NCBI GenBank assembly: GCA_002339725.1
Contig: DDKN01000085.1
Coordinates: forward strand, 6,898 to 30,950
DNA: 24,053 bases
Source of the DNA: Thiobacillus sp. UBA2597
Lineage (GTDB): Bacteria; Pseudomonadota; Gammaproteobacteria; Burkholderiales; Thiobacillaceae
Reading direction: 5' to 3'
This document shows positions 1 to 6,093 of the stretch, piece by piece. Positions within the stretch are counted from its first letter, which is position 1. Every line of letters starts with the position of its first letter. The translations under genes and the position numbers were made by a program. The notes beneath the pieces were generated by a model. The model searched no databases, was not told the DNA's origin, and saw nothing but the letters and a program-made list of their open reading frames with translations.

Positions 1-432
1 CTGCGCCTTTGCGCGGTGGGCCACATCCAGCGCGGTGAGCAGTTCCAGGGCGCGCGCGCGGGCCTCGGCATTGGGCCGGCCGGCCAGCATGGGCAGCAGG
101 GCGACGTTGTCGGTGACGTCGAGGAAGGGGATGAGGTAGGGCGCCTGGAAGACGAAACCGATGCGGTCGCGGCGCAGGGCGCGGATGTCCTTCACCCGCC
201 AGCCGTCGGCATAGACCGGCTCACCGTTGAAGTGGATCTGGCCGGAGGTCGGCTCGGTCACCGCGCCCAGGCACTTGAGCAGGGTGCTCTTGCCCGAGCC
301 GGAGGGGCCGATCAGGCCGATCACCTCGCCGGGATGGACGATCATGTCCACGCCCTTGAGGGCCTCGACCGCGGTGTCGCCGCGGCCGTAGACCTTGCGC
401 AGGTTCTCGATCCGGATCGCCGGTGGGTTCAT
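1..432 (-). CDS. ABC transporter ATP-binding protein (LolD/MacB-type), partial
   Basis: This frame starts at the ATG at 432 and runs open off the left edge, so about 144 N-terminal residues are visible. Walker A is GPSGSGKST (residues about 38-46) and the Q-loop is VFQAPYLIPF. Spacing and sequence match the LolD/MacB/DevA ATPases that power FtsX-like permeases. The signature motif and Walker B would lie outside the window. It is the last visible gene of the minus-strand run TetR, adaptor, permease, small secreted protein, so it is probably the motor of that transporter and acts on the cytoplasmic face of the inner membrane. Oddly, no Shine-Dalgarno sequence precedes the ATG. Instead a perfect 19-bp hairpin ends 16 nt upstream. 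The family call is secure; the substrate is unknown. Confidence 0.92.
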   Translation of the reverse strand, partial: MNPPAIRIENLRKVYGRGDTAVEALKGVDMIVHPGEVIGLIGPSGSGKSTLLKCLGAVTEPTSGQIHFNGEPVYADGWRVKDIRALRRDRIGFVFQAPYLIPFLDVTDNVALLPMLAGRPNAEARARALELLTALDVAHRAKAQ

Positions 433-448
433 GTCGTGAGGGACTGAG

Positions 449-489
449 GGCCAGGGCGCAGGCGGCGGCACGCCGCCTGCGCCCTGGCC
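449..489. repeat. Perfect 19-bp inverted repeat (hairpin) before the ATPase gene
   Basis: Arms 449-467 and 471-489 are exact reverse complements (left arm begins GGCCAGGGCGCAGG), separated by the 3-nt loop GCA. It lies between the small secreted-protein gene and the ATPase ATG at 432 on the minus strand. There is no T-run on either side, so it is not a classic intrinsic terminator. It could be a transcript-stabilising or processing stem, an attenuator, or a translation-control element. Confidence 0.85.
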
Positions 490-529
490 GGATTCAGCGC
501 TGGATGGCCATCTCGCATCCTCTGTTGGC

Positions 530-865
530 TCAACGGCGACCGCCGCGTCCCATGCCGCCGCCCATCTGGCCGCCCCAGGCGCCGCCCTGGCCCATGCCCT
601 GGCCGCTGCTCTGGCGGCTTTGGCGCTCGGCCTGGCGCGATTCGCGATTGGTCTGGCGTTCTTCACGCTGGAGCTGGTGCTCGGCCTGGCGTGCCTCGCG
701 CTGCTCGGGCATCTGGGCACGCTCGCGTACCTGGGCTTCCTCACGCACCTGCTGGCGCACCTGTTCCCGGATCTGCGCCTGGTTGAGCTGTAGGGGCTCC
801 TCGGCCATGGCGGTTCCGGCAAGCAGGCCGCCTGCCAGGGCGAGGGTCCATTTCAGATGTTTCAT
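530..865 (-). CDS. Small secreted Gln/Arg/Glu-rich protein of unknown function
   Basis: The product is 111 residues. A clear Sec signal peptide (MKHLKWTLALAGGLLAGTAMA) is predicted to be cut after residue 21, leaving EEPLQL at the new N-terminus. Residues about 27-88 are almost entirely Q, R and E in RQxE-like steps, which should form one long amphipathic or coiled helix. Residues about 89-111 are a Gly/Met-rich tail (GQGMGQGG, GGGMGRGG). A good ribosome site, AGGAGA, lies about 6 nt before the ATG. It sits between the permease and ATPase genes of an ABC efflux operon on the same strand, so a periplasmic accessory role is plausible. I do not recognise a named family. It lacks an obvious LTxxQ motif of the Spy/CpxP type. 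Confidence 0.8.
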   Translation of the reverse strand: MKHLKWTLALAGGLLAGTAMAEEPLQLNQAQIREQVRQQVREEAQVRERAQMPEQREARQAEHQLQREERQTNRESRQAERQSRQSSGQGMGQGGAWGGQMGGGMGRGGRR

Positions 866-901
866 TGCATTTCTCCTTGGGCTGGAACAGGAAAGGACGG
901 A

Positions 902-922
902 TGCCGACCCAGCCAGTCGGCA
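902..922. repeat. 7-bp inverted repeat after the permease gene
   Basis: TGCCGAC and GTCGGCA flank a 7-nt loop, starting 9 nt beyond the permease stop codon on the minus strand. No U-tract follows. It may slow transcription or protect the 3' end of the adaptor-permease message, which would let the downstream small gene be expressed at a different level. Only the symmetry is seen; function is inferred. Confidence 0.4.
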
Positions 923-930
923 GCGTCACA

Positions 931-2124
931 TCAACCGCCGATCGCCTCTGCCGGGTCGACCCTGAGCGCGGTGCGGATGGCCAGGGTACTGGCCAGTGCG
1001 CAGATCACCATCACCGCCACGAAGCCGCGCGCGGCGTCGCCCGGCTCCAGCAGGACGTATTTGGGAAAGTGCGGCGCCCACAGGGTGGCCACGGTCTTGC
1101 CGACGACGAAGGCGATGAGGCCGAGACCCAGGGCCTGCTGCAGAATCATGCCGGCAATGGTGCGGTTGCGGGTGCCGATCAATTTCAGCACCGCGATCTC
1201 GCGCACCTTGGACAGGGTCATGGTGTAGATGATGAAGGAGACGATGGCCGCGCTGACGATGGCGAGGATGACCAGAAACATGCCGATCTGGCGGGCCGAG
1301 GTGGCAATCAGCTTGGCCACCAGGATCTCCTCCATGTCGGCCACGGTATAGGCCTGCAGGTATTTCCAGCGGCGGATGTTCTCGGCCACCGCGTCGGCCG
1401 ACCAGCCGGGCGCCACCTGGACCAGCACGGCATTGACGCTGCGGCTTTCCGTCTTGCTGGCGTCGATGGCATCGAGCAGGCCGGGCACGCCGGGCCGGTT
1501 GAGCGCCGGGTTGGCCGCGGTGCGGGCGCGGTCGTTGCGGATGGCCTCGTTGTCCTTGAGGAACTGCGCCTCCTGCGCGTCTTTCAGCGGGATGAAGACC
1601 ATGGGGTCGCCGCTGGAGGAGACCATGCGCCGGGTGAGCCCCACCACGGTGTAGTCGTTGCGGCGGATACGGATCTTCTCACCCAGGGCGAGGCCGGTCT
1701 TCACGTCGGCGATGGCCTCGTAGTGATCGCGGGAGAGCCGGCGTCCGGCCAGCAGATAGGCGGGCTCGCCCGGCTGGCCCGGCACCATGCCGACCACCAT
1801 CACCCGCACATCCTTGTCGCCACGGCGTACCTGCATGGTGAGATAGGTGGCATTGGCCGCCCGTGCCACGCCGGGCAGGCCAAGGAGAGTTCGATAAACG
1901 TCATCGTGCAGGCTGGACGGCTCGGCATAAGGGCCCAGGGTGTCCTTCTGCACCACCCAGATGTCGGCGCCGCTGTTCCTCAGCAGCACCCGGGCGTCGT
2001 CGACCATGCCGCGGTAGATGCCGGCCATGGACAGGGTGACGCCGATCAGCAGGCCCAGGCCCAGCCCGGTGAAGACGTACTTGCCCCAGGCGTGGAGGAT
2101 GTCGCGGCCGGCCAGGCTGATCAT
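931..2124 (-). CDS. ABC transporter permease, FtsX/MacB-like
   Basis: The 397-residue product has the FtsX/MacB/DevC layout. One membrane segment lies near residues 16-36, followed by a large periplasmic domain (about 40-275). Three C-terminal segments follow (about 277-300, 322-345 and 360-382), the first linked to the second by the conserved cytoplasmic stretch KVREIAVLKLIGTRNRTI. It ends RVDPAEAIGG, a typical tail for this family. The ATG at 2124 overlaps the adaptor stop codon (ATGA), so the two are translationally coupled. With the adaptor and ATPase it would form a tripartite-type efflux or lipoprotein/lipid transport complex of the inner membrane. Its length is normal for single-copy DevC-type permeases. 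Substrate unknown. Confidence 0.92.
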   Translation of the reverse strand: MISLAGRDILHAWGKYVFTGLGLGLLIGVTLSMAGIYRGMVDDARVLLRNSGADIWVVQKDTLGPYAEPSSLHDDVYRTLLGLPGVARAANATYLTMQVRRGDKDVRVMVVGMVPGQPGEPAYLLAGRRLSRDHYEAIADVKTGLALGEKIRIRRNDYTVVGLTRRMVSSSGDPMVFIPLKDAQEAQFLKDNEAIRNDRARTAANPALNRPGVPGLLDAIDASKTESRSVNAVLVQVAPGWSADAVAENIRRWKYLQAYTVADMEEILVAKLIATSARQIGMFLVILAIVSAAIVSFIIYTMTLSKVREIAVLKLIGTRNRTIAGMILQQALGLGLIAFVVGKTVATLWAPHFPKYVLLEPGDAARGFVAVMVICALASTLAIRTALRVDPAEAIGG

Positions 2125-3311
2125 CGGCCGTTGCCCGCCAGGCGCTCGACGGCCTTGATCCGCTCACCTTCGCTCAAGGCCTTCTCGCTGTAGGCCACCA
2201 CCCGGTCGCCCTGGGCCAGGCCGCTCAGTATCTGCACCCGGCCATCCAGGGCCTGGGCCCCGGTGGTCACCGGGCTGAAGCGGACCTCGCCGTCGACCAC
2301 GCGCCAGACGCCGACCTGCTCACCCCGGTGCTGGATGGCGGCACTGGGCAGGGTGAGGGCGCGGGCCACGGCAGGCAGGGCGAGGGTCACCTCGGCCAAT
2401 TCGCCCAGGCTGATATCCCGGGGTTGCTGATCGAAGGCCACCTGGACCAGGCGTTCTTCGGTGACGCTGTCGCCCGCCAGTTCCAGCCGGGCCACCCGGC
2501 CGGCCAGCGGCGTCTGCGGGCGCGAACGCAAGACGATGCTCGCCGGCATGCCGACCGTGAGGCCGGCGGCGCGCGCCTGGTCGATGCGGGTGGTCACCCA
2601 GAGGCTGGCCGGGTCGACCAGTCGGATCACGCTCTGGCCGGCCACCACGGTGGAGCCGGGTTCGGCCTTGCGGGCGGTGACCACGCCGGCCACCGGGCTG
2701 CGCAGCACGCTGTTGGCGCGCTGCTCGCCAAGCGCGGCCCGCTCGGCCCGCAAGCGGGCCGCGTCCTGACGGGCGGCGTCGAGGTTGGCCTGGCTCGCCA
2801 TGTGAGCCGCGCCGGCGGCTTTGGCCTCATGGCGTTTGGCCTCCACCGCCTCCTGGCTGACGAAGCCCTGCTGGCGTAGCCGCTCGAAGCGCTCGGCGTT
2901 GGCCGTGGCCAGCGCCTTGCGGCTTGTGGCCTCGCTCGCTGCGGCTGCGGCCGCGTCGACGGCGAAGGCGGCCCGGCGGTAGGCCGATTCGGCCGCGGCC
3001 AGTCGCTGGTCGAGGTCGACCGGATCCATTTCGGCCAGCACCTGGCCGGCCTCGACCCGATCGCCGACATCGACCCGCACCCGCAGCACCCGGCTGGCAA
3101 AGGTGGGACCGAGGTCAAAGGCGTGGCGCGCCTCGACCGTGCCGATGCCGAAGATGGCCGGCTTCAATTCCTGCGCCTCGACCTGAGCCAGGACGACCCG
3201 GGTCGCGGCCAGCGGCCCGGTGCGCAGCACGACGAAGGCGAAGGCCGCCAGCAGGCCGAGCCCGAGCAGGATCAGACCGAGCCGGCTGGTGAATCGGGCG
3301 GGCAGCTTCAT
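2121..3311 (-). CDS. HlyD/MacA-type periplasmic adaptor subunit
   Basis: The 396-residue product has an N-terminal membrane anchor (residues about 10-30), then a biotinyl-lipoyl-like half (RVDVGDRVEAGQVLAEMDP). An Ala-rich alpha-helical hairpin follows at about 100-205. The second lipoyl half reads LRSPVAGVVTARKAEPGSTV, then a beta-barrel and membrane-proximal domain. This is the membrane-fusion-protein fold that links an inner-membrane pump to an outer-membrane channel. It overlaps tetR upstream and the permease downstream, each by ATGA, so all three are one translation-coupled unit. No outer-membrane channel gene is visible in the window, so a shared TolC would be required. Substrate unknown. 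Confidence 0.93.
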   Translation of the reverse strand: MKLPARFTSRLGLILLGLGLLAAFAFVVLRTGPLAATRVVLAQVEAQELKPAIFGIGTVEARHAFDLGPTFASRVLRVRVDVGDRVEAGQVLAEMDPVDLDQRLAAAESAYRRAAFAVDAAAAAASEATSRKALATANAERFERLRQQGFVSQEAVEAKRHEAKAAGAAHMASQANLDAARQDAARLRAERAALGEQRANSVLRSPVAGVVTARKAEPGSTVVAGQSVIRLVDPASLWVTTRIDQARAAGLTVGMPASIVLRSRPQTPLAGRVARLELAGDSVTEERLVQVAFDQQPRDISLGELAEVTLALPAVARALTLPSAAIQHRGEQVGVWRVVDGEVRFSPVTTGAQALDGRVQILSGLAQGDRVVAYSEKALSEGERIKAVERLAGNGR

Positions 3312-3907
3312 GCCGGCCTCCGGATGCCGTCAAGGTAGATGGCGAACAGGCCGCCCGCGATCTTGCGCATGGCCTTGGTGTTGCCCATGAGCATGGTCTG
3401 CATGACCAGGCCCTGGATCATGCCGATGAACAGGGTGGCGGCGGCGTCGGTATCCAGCCCGGCCTGGGCCTGGCCGGCCTGCCTGGCCTCGTTGAGCAGG
3501 CCGACCAGGCGGCGGCGATAGGCGGCGAGCAGGGCGCGCACGCTCTTCTTGACCAGGCTGTCGCCGGGTTGCTGCAGTTCGTGGAACAGCAGGCGGGGCA
3601 CCCCTGGGTGGCGCGCCACGAAGTCGACATGGGCCTCGAACATGGCCTGCAGCCGTTCCAGGGGCTGCGCCTTGGTTTGGGCGGCGGCGTCGATCGTCGC
3701 CAGCAGCGTTTGCTGCACCCAGTCGATGGCAGCCAGCCAGATTGACTGCTTGTTGGGAAAGTGGCGGAACACCGCGCCCTGGCTCAGGCCCACGCTTTTC
3801 GCGATATCGGTCGTGGTGATGGTCTCCACGCTCTGCTGCTCGGTCAGCGTCAGCACGGCCTGGACCATCTCGGCCTGGCGGTGTTCGGTCGGCAGTCGGC
3901 TCGACAT
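3308..3907 (-). CDS. TetR/AcrR-family transcriptional repressor
   Basis: The product is 199 residues from the ATG at 3907. I chose this start because AGGGA lies 5 nt upstream and because upstream in-frame codons overlap the promoter. The N-terminal helix-turn-helix is clear: TTTDIAKSVGLSQGAVFRHFPNKQSIW (given here as TDIAKSVGLSQGAVFRHF, then PNKQSIW). The C-terminal helices form the ligand pocket and dimer face. Its stop codon overlaps the adaptor start (ATGA), so it most likely controls its own operon and is released by a transported compound. A promoter and a palindrome at the predicted transcription start support autoregulation. The inducer cannot be read from sequence. Confidence 0.93.
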   Translation of the reverse strand: MSSRLPTEHRQAEMVQAVLTLTEQQSVETITTTDIAKSVGLSQGAVFRHFPNKQSIWLAAIDWVQQTLLATIDAAAQTKAQPLERLQAMFEAHVDFVARHPGVPRLLFHELQQPGDSLVKKSVRALLAAYRRRLVGLLNEARQAGQAQAGLDTDAAATLFIGMIQGLVMQTMLMGNTKAMRKIAGGLFAIYLDGIRRPA

Positions 3908-3922
3908 GATCGTCCCTTGCAA

Positions 3923-3934
3923 GTATTCGATTAC
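3923..3934. promoter_or_regulatory. Candidate TetR operator (near-palindrome)
   Basis: GTATTCGATTAC matches its own reverse complement at 10 of 12 positions. It sits just downstream of the -10 box of the predicted tetR promoter, over the expected transcription start near 3929. This is where an autorepressor would block RNA polymerase. Position and symmetry are seen; binding is inferred. Confidence 0.45.
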
Positions 3935-3935
3935 T

Positions 3936-3964
3936 AACATAAGGCCATTGCCGGGAAATGGCAA
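3936..3964 (-). promoter_or_regulatory. Predicted sigma-70 promoter of the tetR-efflux operon
   Basis: On the minus strand, TTGCCA (3964-3959, five of six to TTGACA) is separated by exactly 17 nt from TATGTT (3941-3936, four of six to TATAAT). A start near 3929 gives a leader of about 20 nt containing AGGGA before the ATG at 3907. Confidence 0.6.
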
Positions 3965-4238
3965 GCGTGGCAAGTAGAGGGACGGGAACCGGGCAGGGTT
4001 GGCCATGCTGGCCCGGCAGGTCGAGGGCGGCGGTGCCGAAGCCTAAGCCGGTGTGGAGGAATCCCTCGGCAGAACGTGCAGGGCGAGGGTGAGGGTTTGA
4101 GTGAGGTCGAAGTGCGGCAGCATGTGCGCGCTATTCAATCCGGCACTGAACCCGGTTTCTCAACGCCGGCTGGCCAAGCGCGGTGAAAGCCTCGTCTGCG
4201 GGATTCTTGCCTCAGACGGACGGCCCGACGTCAACCGT
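3965..4238. other. Intergenic stretch without a gene
   Basis: This lies between the tetR promoter and the 3' end of the patatin-like gene. No supported coding region, tRNA or classic terminator is seen. A weak 6-bp inverted repeat, CGTCTG/CAGACG with a 14-nt loop, lies at about 4194-4219. It has no T-run. Confidence 0.5.
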
Positions 4239-5213
4239 TCAAATCGGGTGCTCCATTTGCGCCAGCTGACGCTGCGTGTGTTCGTAGCCGATGCGGATGA
4301 TCTCTTCGGCCCGGGCGAACTCCAGAAAACGAATGTGGCCGAGCGGGGGTTGGATCAGGATCTCGGGCCGATCCAGGCCAAGCCGGGTTCGGGTGATGCT
4401 GGTTTCCATGATGTTGATCGAGGCCAGCAGGACTTCGAAGATGTTGGGCAAAGGTTCCTCGGTCGAGGCCCAGCGGGAAAACTGGGCCGAGCCAGGCGCC
4501 TCGCGCGCGAGCAGGCGCGTCTTGAGTTCCTGCATGGTCTGGCGATAGCCCTCCATCCAGCGTGCCAGCTTGGTCGGCACCGCGGCGGTATTGTTCGCGC
4601 GATTCAACAATGGTTTGAGGTTCTTGCCGGCGACGATTTCGTGGTTGAGGTCAACCGCGATCACGATGTCGGCGCCCATGGCGCGGGCCACGCTGACCGG
4701 CACCGGGTTGGTGAGGCCGCCATCGACCAGGATGCGGCCATTGCTGCGCAACGGCGTGAAGATGCCGGGCACCGAGATGCTGGCGCGCACGGCCTCGATC
4801 ACATCGCCTGTGCGGATGACGATTTCCTTGCCAGTGACGATGTCGGTTGCCACCGCGGCAAACGGTTTGGGCAGGGCCTCGATGGCATCGGCATGGATGT
4901 GGGCGCGGACCAGGTCGCTGACCTTGGCGCCATCCAGCAGGCCGGATTTGGGCAGCACGACATCGAAGAAGGACACCGTCTTCTTCCAGTCGAAGCTTTG
5001 GAAGGTGGCTTCCAGCTGGTCGATCTTGCCGGCGGCATGGATCGCCCCGATCAACGCGCCCATGCTGGTGCCGGCGACACAGTCCACCTCGATGCCGGCA
5101 TCCGTCAGGGCCCGGATCACGCCCAAATGGGCCAGGCCGCGTGCCGAGCCGCTGCCCAACGCCAGGCCGATTCTCGGCCGTCGGGTGGTTGTTGCGTCGA
5201 GAGCGGGCGCCAA
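4239..5213 (-). CDS. Patatin-like phospholipase, RssA family
   Basis: The 324-residue product has all patatin marks. The oxyanion loop is GSGSARGLAHLG, the nucleophile elbow is GTSMG (GxSxG) and the catalytic aspartate is in ILVDGGLTNPVP, giving the Ser-Asp dyad of a serine lipid acyl hydrolase. No signal peptide is seen, so it is probably cytoplasmic. I place the start at the TTG at 5213, 8 nt after the fabI stop. AAGG lies 5 nt upstream, and homologues such as RssA begin only a few residues before the GLALGSG strand. A longer frame opening at 5327 would run inside fabI with an atypical Pro/Ser/Arg-rich N-terminus, so I reject it. It is probably co-transcribed with fabI, tying it to membrane lipid turnover. 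Confidence 0.88.
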   Translation of the reverse strand: MAPALDATTTRRPRIGLALGSGSARGLAHLGVIRALTDAGIEVDCVAGTSMGALIGAIHAAGKIDQLEATFQSFDWKKTVSFFDVVLPKSGLLDGAKVSDLVRAHIHADAIEALPKPFAAVATDIVTGKEIVIRTGDVIEAVRASISVPGIFTPLRSNGRILVDGGLTNPVPVSVARAMGADIVIAVDLNHEIVAGKNLKPLLNRANNTAAVPTKLARWMEGYRQTMQELKTRLLAREAPGSAQFSRWASTEEPLPNIFEVLLASINIMETSITRTRLGLDRPEILIQPPLGHIRFLEFARAEEIIRIGYEHTQRQLAQMEHPI

Positions 5214-5220
5214 GACCGCC

Positions 5221-6009
5221 TTATTCGTCCACCGCCAGGCCGGCCGTGCTGTTGAAGCCCGAGTCGACGTAGGTGATCTCGCCGGTGATGCCGGAGGCAA
5301 GGTCCGACAACAGGAAGGCGGCGGCATTGCCGACCTCCTCGATGGTCACATTGCGCCGCAGCGGCGAGTTCTTCTCGCCCCAGGCCAGGAGCTTGCTGAA
5401 ATCCGAGATGCCGGAGGCGGCCAGGGTCTTGATCGGACCGGCCGAGATGCCGTTGACCCGGATGCCCTTGGGGCCGAGGCTGGAGGCCAGATAGTAGACG
5501 CTGGTCTCCAGGCTGGCCTTGGCCAGGCCCATGACGTTGTAGTGCGGTACATAGCGCACGGCACCGAGGTAGGTCATGGTCAGCAGGGCGGCCTTGCGGC
5601 CCTGCATCATGGGCAGGCCGGCCTTGGCCAGCGCGGTGAAGGAATAGCTGGAGATGTCGTGGGCGATGCGGAAGTATTCGCGGTTGACATTCTCCAGGTA
5701 GTCGCCGGCCAGGGCCTGTTTGGGCACGAAGGCGATGGAGTGGACGATGCCGTCCAGGCCGTCCCAGCGCTTGGCCAGGCCCTCGAACAGGGCCGCGATC
5801 TGTTCGTCGCTGGAGACGTCGCAATCGAAAGTGAGGTCAGAACCGAATTCCTTGGCAAACTCGATCACACGGTCGCGGGCACGCTCGCCCTGGTAGCTGA
5901 AGGCCAGTTCGGCACCCTCCCGGTGGCAGGCCTGGGCCACGCCGTAGGCGATGGAACGGTTGCTGATCAGACCGGTGATGAGGATTTTCTTGCCGGCGAG
6001 AAAGCCCAT
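5221..6009 (-). CDS. fabI: Enoyl-[acyl-carrier-protein] reductase (NADH)
   Basis: The 262-residue product matches FabI in length. It catalyses the last step of each fatty-acid elongation cycle, reducing the trans-2-enoyl group on acyl carrier protein in the cytoplasm. The nucleotide fold begins KILITGLISNRSIAYGVA. The catalytic motif is TYLGAVRYVPHYNVMGLAKAS, with Tyr147, Tyr157 and Lys164 equivalent to E. coli Tyr146, Tyr156 and Lys163. The substrate loop is GPIKTLAASGISDF. AAGGAA lies about 8 nt before the ATG. A perfect TATAAT -10 box lies at 6056-6051, and the patatin-like gene follows 7 nt after the stop. Confidence 0.97.
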   Translation of the reverse strand: MGFLAGKKILITGLISNRSIAYGVAQACHREGAELAFSYQGERARDRVIEFAKEFGSDLTFDCDVSSDEQIAALFEGLAKRWDGLDGIVHSIAFVPKQALAGDYLENVNREYFRIAHDISSYSFTALAKAGLPMMQGRKAALLTMTYLGAVRYVPHYNVMGLAKASLETSVYYLASSLGPKGIRVNGISAGPIKTLAASGISDFSKLLAWGEKNSPLRRNVTIEEVGNAAAFLLSDLASGITGEITYVDSGFNSTAGLAVDE

Positions 6010-6050
6010 GGTTCAGTTCCTTTTGTCCTGTGGTGACCAATCAGGCCGGC

Positions 6051-6056
6051 ATTATA
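6051..6056 (-). promoter_or_regulatory. fabI promoter -10 box
   Basis: The minus strand reads TATAAT, an exact consensus. Transcription would start near 6044, about 35 nt before the fabI ATG. The -35 hexamer at 17-nt spacing (TAAGAA) is poor. It lies back to back with the promoter of the binding-protein gene, only 2 nt from that promoter's -35 box, so the two may compete for polymerase. Confidence 0.6.
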
Positions 6057-6058
6057 CC

Positions 6059-6087
6059 GTGACGCCGCATTTCTTCTTATTTACACT
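6059..6087 (+). promoter_or_regulatory. Predicted promoter of the binding-protein gene, leaderless type
   Basis: GTGACG (6059-6064, four of six to TTGACA), a 17-nt spacer and TACACT (6082-6087, four of six to TATAAT). Only 6 nt separate the -10 box from the ATG at 6094, so the RNA would begin at or next to the start codon. No Shine-Dalgarno precedes this ATG. Confidence 0.5.
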
Positions 6088-6093
6088 CGGGCC

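Noticed and set aside
449..489. Rho-independent terminator
   Set aside because: The stem is perfect, but no T-run follows on either strand.
865..2193. Long open frame on the plus strand (about 440 codons)
   Set aside because: It lies antisense to the clear FtsX-like permease, has low-complexity His/Gly/Asp-rich composition typical of GC-rich shadow frames, and has no recognisable domain.
4101..4238. Small gene upstream of the patatin-like gene on the plus strand
   Set aside because: The open frame continues antisense through the patatin-like gene with no domain, and has no ribosome site.
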